Below are positions 33,106 to 38,654 of a stretch of DNA of 38,654 nt, one piece after another. Source of the DNA: Actinomycetota bacterium (GTDB taxonomy: Bacteria; Actinomycetota; Actinomycetes; Streptosporangiales; Streptosporangiaceae). The translations under genes were made by a program, and so were the position numbers. The stretch lies in NCBI GenBank assembly GCA_021324595.1, contig JAJPIV010000154.1, positions 1 to 38,654 of the forward strand. The letters are read 5' to 3'. Numbering within the stretch: the first letter of the stretch is position 1; each line of letters opens with the position of its first letter. Below the pieces are notes generated by a model that was given only the letters and a program-made list of their open reading frames with translations, was not told the origin of the DNA and did not search any database.

Positions 33106-34074
33106 ATGGCACTGGCCCGCTTCCTCGTCCGGCGCGTCCTCACCGGCATCCTGGTGCTGTGGCTGGTCGCGACCGGCACGTTCTTCCTGTTCTTCGCCCG
33201 GCCGGTGCTGGTGGTCGCCCGCGGGCTGGCCGGCCGGGCCGCCAGCCCCCAGGTGATCCAGCAGGTGATCCGGGACCTCGGCCTGGACCAGCCGCTCATG
33301 GTGCAGTACGGGCACTTCCTCAACCGCCTCTTCCTGCACCTGGACTTCGGCTACTCCTACTACAACGGCGAGTCGGTCAAGACGATCATCGCCCAGGACA
33401 TCCCGATCACCGCGTCGGTCGTGGTCGGGGGCGTGGTCCTGTGGCTGATCGTCGGCCTGAGCGTCGGCATCATCAGCGCCACCAGGCCGCGGAGCCTGTT
33501 CGACCGGGTCTCCACGGTCGGCGTGCTCGCCGGGCTGTCCGCGCCCACGTTCGTGATCGGCGAGCTGCTGATCATCGCGATCTTCGTGCCGCTCAACCAG
33601 CACGGGTTCAGCTGGATCCAGACCGGCTACTACCCGCTCTCCCAGGGGGTCATCCCGTGGATGGGGCACATGATCCTGCCGTGGGTCACGCTCGCCACCG
33701 TGCAAGCGGCCGTCTACACGCGGCTGTCCCGCGGGTCGCTGATCGACACGCTCGGCGAGGACTACATCAGGACCGCCCGGGCGAAGGGCCTGTCCGAGCG
33801 GCGGGTGGTGTTCCGGCACGGCGTCCGCGCCGCGCTCACCCCGGTGGTCTCCCAGCTCGGCGTGGACATCGGCGGGCTGCTCGGCGGCGTGGTCGTCGTC
33901 GAGCAGGTCTTCGGCCTGTCGGGCCTCGGCCAGGACTCGGTGCAGGCGATCGCCACCGGGAACCTTCCGGTGATCATCGGGTTCGTGATCGTGGCGGCCG
34001 CGTTCGTCGTCGTCGCGAACATCGTCGTGGACATGTGCTACGCGCTGCTCGACCCGCGGGTGCGGCTCACCTGA
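33106..34074 (+). CDS. Oligopeptide-type importer permease (DppB-like)
   Basis: The 322-residue permease begins with a membrane segment (LVRRVLTGILVLWLVATGTFFLFF), has a loop with DLGLDQPLMVQYGHFLNRLFLHLDFGYSY, and further segments to a total of six. Its coupling loop is DYIRTARAKGLSERRVVFRHGVRAALTP. It ends with CYALLDPRVRLT, the family C-terminus. The ATG immediately follows the DppC stop. The stop is 6 bp from the stop of the convergent nuclease gene and no hairpin lies between, so transcripts may run into the antisense of the neighbour. Confidence 0.93.
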   Translation: MALARFLVRRVLTGILVLWLVATGTFFLFFARPVLVVARGLAGRAASPQVIQQVIRDLGLDQPLMVQYGHFLNRLFLHLDFGYSYYNGESVKTIIAQDIPITASVVVGGVVLWLIVGLSVGIISATRPRSLFDRVSTVGVLAGLSAPTFVIGELLIIAIFVPLNQHGFSWIQTGYYPLSQGVIPWMGHMILPWVTLATVQAAVYTRLSRGSLIDTLGEDYIRTARAKGLSERRVVFRHGVRAALTPVVSQLGVDIGGLLGGVVVVEQVFGLSGLGQDSVQAIATGNLPVIIGFVIVAAAFVVVANIVVDMCYALLDPRVRLT

Positions 34075-34080
34075 CCCCGG

Positions 34081-35025
34081 TCACCCGGCGAGGTCGGTCA
34101 GGTCGATGATCTCCGGCGAGCCCGCCGCGGAGTCCCCTGCCGGCGCCGTGGCGGGCAGCGGAGGCGGCGTGCCGCCGAAGGCCGGGCAGCGCTCCTGGTG
34201 CGAGCACCAGGAGCAGAGCCTGCCCGGCCGGTGCCGCCAGTCGCCGGTCACGGTCGCCCGCTCGATCGCCTTCCACAGCGCCTCGATCTGCCGCTCGGTC
34301 GCCCGCAGGCCCGCCTCGTCGGGCGCCTGCCGGACGATCTCGCCGTTGCCGAGGTAGATGAGCTGAAGCTGGCGGGGCACGATGCCCCGGGAGCGCCAGA
34401 GCACCACCGCGTAGAAGCGCATCTGGAACAGCGCCCGCGCCTCGAAATCCGCGCGCGGCGCCGTCCCGGTCTTGTAGTCGACGATCCGCACGTCCCCGGC
34501 GGCCGAGACGTCGAGCCGGTCGATGTAGCCGCGCAGCCGCAGGCCCGAGGGGAGCACGACCTGCACGTGCAGCTCGCGGTGAGCGGGCTCGATCCGCGTC
34601 GGGTCCTCCAGCGTGAAGTAGCGGGCCAGCATCTCCCGGGCCTGGGCGAACCACCGGGCGCGCCCGCCGTCCCCGGAGGGCAGCCCGGCCAGCTCGGGCT
34701 CGGCTGCGACGAGGCGGTCCCACTCCGGCTCGATCAGCGCCGCGGCCGCCTCAGGGCCGCGCTGCGCCGCCGGCAGGTCGAACAGCCGCTCGAGAACGGC
34801 GTGGACCAGCGTGCCGCGTGCCGCGGCTGGGCCCGGCGGCTCGGGCAGCCGGTCGATCACCCGGAACCGGTACAGCAGCGGGCACGTCATGAAGTCCCCG
34901 GCCCGCGACGGGGAGAGCGACGGGCCCTGCCACTCGCCGGGCCCGCCGGGCCCGGCGGGCACCCGCTGCCCGGTTGCCTGCTCCTGCGGCGCCTGCCCCG
35001 GGGCCGCCGCGCCTGCCTGCGTCAC
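34081..35025 (-). CDS. RecB-family PD-(D/E)XK nuclease (possible Fe-S)
   Basis: The 314-residue single-domain nuclease shows SPSRAGDFMTCPLLYRF (about 37-54), GTLVHAVLERLF (histidine near 75), RGYIDRLDV and IVDYKTG (about 167-190), the PD-(D/E)XK core with D...DYK. A cysteine in TCPLLYRF and three in LCSWCSHQERCPAF near the end match the four-cysteine 4Fe-4S arrangement of AddB/Cas4-like nucleases. It has no helicase domain, like mycobacterial Rv2119, which lies in the same neighbourhood of trmI and the ARC ATPase. The GTG at 35025 has a TACGCT -10 box ending 7 nt before it and no Shine-Dalgarno. N-terminal 35 residues are low-complexity. Its role in repair or otherwise is not established by the sequence. 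Confidence 0.87.
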   Translation of the reverse strand: MTQAGAAAPGQAPQEQATGQRVPAGPGGPGEWQGPSLSPSRAGDFMTCPLLYRFRVIDRLPEPPGPAAARGTLVHAVLERLFDLPAAQRGPEAAAALIEPEWDRLVAAEPELAGLPSGDGGRARWFAQAREMLARYFTLEDPTRIEPAHRELHVQVVLPSGLRLRGYIDRLDVSAAGDVRIVDYKTGTAPRADFEARALFQMRFYAVVLWRSRGIVPRQLQLIYLGNGEIVRQAPDEAGLRATERQIEALWKAIERATVTGDWRHRPGRLCSWCSHQERCPAFGGTPPPLPATAPAGDSAAGSPEIIDLTDLAG

Positions 35026-35108
35026 GCCTGGCAGCGTACGGGAGCGCGCCGACACCGCGCCCGCGTTCGGGCGGGGCCGCCGGCCGGCGCAGCACGTAGC
35101 ATCGTCCT
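35026..35108. promoter_or_regulatory. Divergent leaderless promoters (nuclease and site-2 protease)
   Basis: In the 83-bp gap, TACGCT on the minus strand (35038 to 35033) lies 7 nt before the nuclease GTG, and TAGCAT on the plus strand (35097-35102) lies 6 nt before the protease GTG. Neither gene has a Shine-Dalgarno. Both genes therefore likely give leaderless mRNAs from back-to-back promoters. Confidence 0.6.
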
Positions 35109-36299
35109 GTGACAACACGCGCGCCGGATCGCGGCGCCAGCGGCACCAGCGGTCCCGGCAGCCAGCCGCCCGGGCCGCCCGGCCGCCCGCCACTGCGCGA
35201 TCCGAGGCTGGGCCTGGTGGTCGCGCGGCCCTTCGGCATCCCGGTCTACATCTCGCCGTACTGGCTGCTGTTCGCGGTGGTGCTGGTGGTGATGTACGCC
35301 TCGGGGTTCGCGCAGGCCATCCCGAAGACCACGGACCGCTACGTCGTCGCGACGGCGTTCGTGCTGCTGCTGTACGTCTCGGTGCTGGTGCACGAGCTCG
35401 CGCACTGCGTGGTCGCCCGCGCGTTCAGCATCCCGGTCCGCCGGGTGCTGCTCTACCCCCTGGGGGGGTACTCGGAGATCGAGCGGGAGCCGGCCTCGCC
35501 GGGGCGCGAGGCGCTGATCTCGGTGGCCGGCCCGGCCGTCTCCCTGGCGATCGCCGGGGCCGGGTACGCCCTCACCCAGGTGGTGCCGGCCGGCCTGCCC
35601 AGGTACCTGATCGCGCAGCTGTTCTGGGCGAACGTGGTGGTGGGCGCCTTCAACCTGCTGCCCGGGCTGCCGCTGGACGGCGGCCGGATCTTCCGGGCGG
35701 GGGTATGGAAGGTCACCGGCAGGCCGGGCGCGGCGACGATCACGGCCGCCTGGGCGGGCCGGGTGCTGGCGCTGGTCCTCGTCGGGCTGGCGCTGGCCAG
35801 CCAGCGGATGGCGTCGTCATTCCTCAGCCTGTACTGGCTCTGGCTGCTGGTCATCGCGGCGTTCATCTGGCTGCAGTCGGGCCAGGCGATCCGTGCCGCG
35901 CGGATCAGGGAGCGGCTGCCCGCGGTCAGCGCCCGGCGGCTGGCCCGCAGGGCCATCCCGGTTCCCGCGAGCCTGCCGCTGGCCGAGGCCGTGCGGCGGG
36001 CCCAGGCGAGCGGGGCGGGCGCGCTGGTCATCGTGGACGCCGAGGGCACCCCGACCGGGCTGGTCAGCGAGTCGGCCGTGCAGGCGACCCCGCTGGAGCG
36101 CAGGCCCTGGATCGAGGCCGGGTCGCTGGCCCGGACGATCGAGCCGGGCCTGGTGCTGCCCGCCGACCTGTCCGGGATGGACCTGCTCAAGGCGGTCCAG
36201 CGGACCCCTGCGAGCGAGTACCTGCTGATCGAGCCGACCGGCCAGGTCTTCGGCGTGCTCGCCACCACCGACCTGGACCGGGTCTTCGCCAGGGCGTGA
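35109..36299 (+). CDS. Site-2 protease family (M50) metalloprotease with CBS domains
   Basis: The 396-residue intramembrane zinc protease has HELAH (H95, E96, H99) in its second membrane segment and LPLDGGR (D190) further on, both zinc-binding signatures, so it should be active. Hydrophobic segments lie at about 50-66, 80-97, 135-158, 168-186, 210-228 and 236-252. Two CBS-type repeats follow (about 275-390: VPASLPLAEAVRRAQASGAGALVIVDAEG, and LPADLSGMDLLKAV... GQVFGVLATTDLDRVF), which may sense nucleotides. Such M50-CBS proteins cleave membrane substrates, often anti-sigma factors; the substrate is unknown. It is divergent from the RecB-type nuclease and 82 bp before trmI. The N-terminal 30 residues are Pro/Gly-rich. 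Confidence 0.92.
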   Translation: MTTRAPDRGASGTSGPGSQPPGPPGRPPLRDPRLGLVVARPFGIPVYISPYWLLFAVVLVVMYASGFAQAIPKTTDRYVVATAFVLLLYVSVLVHELAHCVVARAFSIPVRRVLLYPLGGYSEIEREPASPGREALISVAGPAVSLAIAGAGYALTQVVPAGLPRYLIAQLFWANVVVGAFNLLPGLPLDGGRIFRAGVWKVTGRPGAATITAAWAGRVLALVLVGLALASQRMASSFLSLYWLWLLVIAAFIWLQSGQAIRAARIRERLPAVSARRLARRAIPVPASLPLAEAVRRAQASGAGALVIVDAEGTPTGLVSESAVQATPLERRPWIEAGSLARTIEPGLVLPADLSGMDLLKAVQRTPASEYLLIEPTGQVFGVLATTDLDRVFARA

Positions 36300-36368
36300 G
36301 CCGGCCCGTGCGGGGACGCCGGCCCGCGCGGGGACGCCAGGCGGTGCCGTCCCTGGCGGCGCGTGCAC

Positions 36369-36381
36369 TAGCCTGTCCGGC
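36369..36381 (+). promoter_or_regulatory. Leaderless -10 box of trmI
   Basis: TAGCCT (36369-36374) is followed by 7 nt and the GTG of trmI at 36382; no Shine-Dalgarno is present. An imperfect direct repeat (gccggcccg-gcggggacgcc twice) lies just upstream in the 82-bp gap. Confidence 0.55.
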
Positions 36382-37425
36382 GTGTTCGCCTCCCGCCGCG
36401 GGCCGCTGCGGCCCGGTGACCAGGTGCAGCTCACCGACGACAAGGGGCGCCGGCACCGGCTGGTGCTCGCTGCCGGGCGGTCCTTCCACACGCATCGCGG
36501 CTGGCTGGCCCACGACGACCTGATCGGCCGCCCGGAGGGGAGCGTCGTGCAGGCCTCGTCCGGCGCCCGGTACGTGGCGTTCCGGCCGCTGCTCGCCGAC
36601 TACACGGTGTCGATGGCCCGCGGCGCCGCGGTGATGTACCCCAAGGACGCGGCGCAGGTCATCGGCCGCGCGGACATCTTCCCCGGGGCCCGGGTGCTCG
36701 AGGCCGGGGCCGGCTCCGGGGCGCTGTCGTGCTGGCTGCTGCGCGCGGTGGGCCCGCACGGGCTGCTCGTCTCGTTCGAGCGCCGGGCCGACTTCGCGCG
36801 GCTGGCCGCCAGGAACGTGCAGGAGTGGTTCGGCGGGCCGCATCCGGCCTGGCGGCTGGTGCAGGACGACCTGCCCGGGCCGGGTGCCCCGGTGCCGGGC
36901 CTGGGAGCCCCGGCAGCCGGGCCGGCGGCGCCGGAGGGGGAACGCGGCCCGGGCGCCGGGGCGGCCGGGAGCGCCGGGGAGGCCGGGGACGGCTTCGACC
37001 GGGTGGTGCTCGACCTGCTCGCCCCGTGGGAGCATGCCGCGGCGGCGGCCGGCTGGCTGGTGGCGGGCGGCGTCATCTGCTGCTACGTGGCGACCACGAC
37101 CCAGCTCGCGCGGGTGGTGGAGGCGCTGCGCGAGCATGGCGGGTTCGACGAGCCGTCCGCCTGGGAGACCCTGGAGCGCGGCTGGCACGTCGAGGGGCTC
37201 GCGGTCCGCCCCGAGCATCAGATGGTGGGCCACACCGGGTTCCTGGTCACCGCCCGCCGGCTCGCGAGGGGCGTGACCGCGCCGCCGCGGCGGCGCCGGC
37301 CGGCGAAGGGCGCGCGGGGCGAGCAGGCGGGCCCGGGCGGGCGCGAGACGGACCGGCCGCCGGCCGGACCGGCGGGAGCGGCGGGATTTCTTCCGGATGG
37401 GGTCCGCCGCGAGGTTACGGAATGA
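36382..37425 (+). CDS. trmI: tRNA (adenine(58)-N1)-methyltransferase TrmI
   Basis: TrmI methylates N1 of adenine 58 in the T-loop of tRNA using SAM and acts as a tetramer. The 347 residues contain an N-terminal beta domain (GDQVQLTDDKGRRHRLVL), MARGAAVMYPKDAAQVI (about 78-94), the SAM motif VLEAGAGSGALSCWLL (105-120) and VLDLLAPWE (209-217), where D211 matches the conserved catalytic aspartate of Mtb Rv2118c. An insertion rich in P, G and A (about 165-204) lies between the strand ending QDDLPG and DRVVLDL, not seen in typical homologues that I recall. The C-terminal 60 residues are basic and disordered. It lies next to arc, as in mycobacteria. Confidence 0.92.
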   Translation: MFASRRGPLRPGDQVQLTDDKGRRHRLVLAAGRSFHTHRGWLAHDDLIGRPEGSVVQASSGARYVAFRPLLADYTVSMARGAAVMYPKDAAQVIGRADIFPGARVLEAGAGSGALSCWLLRAVGPHGLLVSFERRADFARLAARNVQEWFGGPHPAWRLVQDDLPGPGAPVPGLGAPAAGPAAPEGERGPGAGAAGSAGEAGDGFDRVVLDLLAPWEHAAAAAGWLVAGGVICCYVATTTQLARVVEALREHGGFDEPSAWETLERGWHVEGLAVRPEHQMVGHTGFLVTARRLARGVTAPPRRRRPAKGARGEQAGPGGRETDRPPAGPAGAAGFLPDGVRREVTE

Positions 37426-37442
37426 CCGCGCGTAGGTAGGGT
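37415..37442 (+). promoter_or_regulatory. Candidate promoter of arc
   Basis: TTACGG (37415-37420), a 16-nt spacer and TAGGGT (37437-37442) form a plausible pair overlapping the trmI stop, about 135 bp before the arc ATG. A second TAGGTA step follows. Confidence 0.4.
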
Positions 37443-37575
37443 CTAGGTAAGTCCGCTCTCAGAGTCCGCCAGGAGCGAGCGCGCCGGGTGAGAGCCCCGC
37501 GCCGCCGCTCGGAGTTCCGGGAGCGAGCGGGTCGGGCAGGCCGCCGCGGCACCGCTCGGGAAGGGGGTGAGGGGC

Positions 37576-38654
37576 ATGGCCTCTCGTGACGACAGCGCTC
37601 GCGCCGCACGCCATGAGGATGAGGTCAGGGTCAAGGTCCTGACGGACCAGATCTCCTTCCTTGAGGAGGAGGTCGCGGCGCTGCGCAGCAAGCTCGCCGA
37701 GACGCCGCGGTCGTCCAGGCTGCTTGAGGAGCGGCTCGCCCAGACCGAGGCCGCGCTGGCCACCATCACCGGCCAGAACGAGCGGCTGACCGCCACGCTG
37801 CGCGAGGCCAGGGACCAGATCGTGGCGCTGAAGGAGGAGGTCGACCGGCTGGCCCAGCCGCCTTCGGGGTTCGGCGTCTTCCTGCGCGCCAACGACGACG
37901 GGACCGTGGACGTCTTCACCGGCGGCCGGAAGATGCGGGTCGCCGTCAGCCCGAGCATTGACCCGGCCGACCTGCGCCCGGGACAGGAGCTGGTGCTCAA
38001 CGAGGCGCTGAACGTCGTGGTCGCCTCGGGCTACGAGACCGTCGGCGAGGTCGTGATGCTCAAGGAGCTGCTGGAGGGCGGCGACCGGGCGCTGGTGATC
38101 TCGCACGCGGACGAGGAGCGGATCGTCCGGCTGGCCGAGCCGCTGCGCGACGGGGTCCTGCGCGCGGGCGACTCGCTGCTGCTCGAGCCCAGGTCCGGGT
38201 ATGTGTACGAGCGCATTCCCAAGGCGGAGGTCGAGGAGCTCATCCTGGAGGAGGTGCCCGACGTCACCTACGAGCAGATCGGCGGGCTGGCCCGGCAGAT
38301 CGAGCAGATCCGGGACGCGATCGAGCTCCCCTACCTGCACTCGGACCTGTTCAGGGAGCACCAGCTCCGGCCGCCCAAGGGGGTGCTGCTGTACGGGCCG
38401 CCGGGCTGCGGCAAGACGCTGATCGCCAAGGCGGTCGCGAACTCGCTGGCCAAGCAGGTGGCCAGGCGCACGGCGGAGCTGGCCGGCGCCGGCGACGGCG
38501 AGGCGGCCCGCGAGGGCAAGAGCTTCTTCCTCAACATCAAGGGCCCTGAGCTGCTGAACAAGTACGTCGGCGAGACCGAGCGGCACATCAGGCTGGTCTT
38601 CCAGCGGGCCAGGGAGAAGGCCAGCGAGGGCATGCCGGTGATCGTGTTCTTCGA
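37576..38654 (+). CDS. arc: Proteasome-associated ATPase ARC/Mpa (N-terminal 359 residues; runs off window)
   Basis: ARC (Mpa in mycobacteria) is the hexameric AAA ATPase that unfolds pupylated proteins and feeds them to the 20S proteasome. The visible part has an N-terminal coiled coil (about 14-93, heptads such as [17 protein letters not shown]), which recognises Pup, the OB domains (about 97-225: [17 protein letters not shown]... [15 protein letters not shown]... [11 protein letters not shown]), and the AAA start [21 protein letters not shown] with Walker A GPPGCGKT (274-281). The window ends at VIVFF, just before the Walker B acidic residues. The ATG at 37576 has GGGGGTGAGGGG upstream; an in-frame GTG lies 9 nt earlier. 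It has no stop because it is cut off. dop, pup and proteasome genes are expected to follow, beyond the window. Confidence 0.95.
   Translation, partial: MASRDDSARAARHEDEVRVKVLTDQISFLEEEVAALRSKLAETPRSSRLLEERLAQTEAALATITGQNERLTATLREARDQIVALKEEVDRLAQPPSGFGVFLRANDDGTVDVFTGGRKMRVAVSPSIDPADLRPGQELVLNEALNVVVASGYETVGEVVMLKELLEGGDRALVISHADEERIVRLAEPLRDGVLRAGDSLLLEPRSGYVYERIPKAEVEELILEEVPDVTYEQIGGLARQIEQIRDAIELPYLHSDLFREHQLRPPKGVLLYGPPGCGKTLIAKAVANSLAKQVARRTAELAGAGDGEAAREGKSFFLNIKGPELLNKYVGETERHIRLVFQRAREKASEGMPVIVFF

Overview
The window is very GC-rich (roughly 70% or more by eye), starts many genes with GTG, and carries a gene set typical of filamentous or high-GC Actinomycetota: the proteasomal ATPase ARC/Mpa, TrmI, an InhA-like FabI, DUF3090, an MSMEG_4193-type phosphatase, an SCO1664-type protein, DUF3099 and a PAC2 protein. 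The local order resembles chromosomal synteny known from Streptomyces and Mycobacterium, so this is core chromosome with two inserted transporter operons. Nothing seen fixes the genus; a Streptosporangiales-like organism is a guess.

Layout. 1-103: start of an IS transposase reading leftwards off the window, its end touching the stop codon of a GT87 mannosyltransferase-type membrane protein (104-1501, minus). 1736-3607: long-chain acyl-CoA synthetase. 3642-4976: selA, preceded by a perfect inverted repeat. 4997-6136 (minus): FAD-dependent amine/glycine oxidase-like protein. 6308-7596: moaA and a DUF6457 protein. 7613-10427: a perfect 30-bp palindrome, a PadR regulator and an ABC-type exporter (ATPase plus ABC-2 permease). 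10428-10772: gene-free, with a 14-bp-stem hairpin. 10773-13171: DUF3099 (minus), dodecin, then fabG-fabI.

13424-19559: first oligopeptide-type ABC importer (lipoprotein, two permeases, one fused double ATPase). 19662-20240: DUF1707-FHA protein. 20343-22429: phosphatase, DUF3090 and SCO1664-type kinase-fold genes as an operon. 22459-23370 (minus): PAC2 protein whose only well-placed start codon is ATC. 23481-27747: metH and an overlapping HAD phosphatase. 27905-34074: second oligopeptide-type importer in a different gene order, with a 17-bp-stem hairpin after the binding-protein gene. 34081-35025 (minus) RecB-type nuclease and 35109-36299 site-2 protease are divergent; then trmI and the 5' part of arc, which is cut by the window end just before the Walker B acidic residue.

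How it works together. Sec insertion (selA) and molybdenum cofactor synthesis (moaA, DUF6457) lie within 4 kb, which would suit a selenium- and molybdenum-dependent formate dehydrogenase elsewhere in the genome. Lipid functions (acyl-CoA ligase, fabG-fabI, GT87) are spread over the left third. Several housekeeping genes show a TAnnnT -10 box ending 6-7 nt before a GTG start and no Shine-Dalgarno, indicating leaderless transcripts. I found no CRISPR array, no tRNA or rRNA gene and no obvious new defence or biosynthetic system. The observations most worth following are the ATC start, the PadR palindrome, the leaderless set, the selA inverted repeat and the hairpins after both binding-protein genes.
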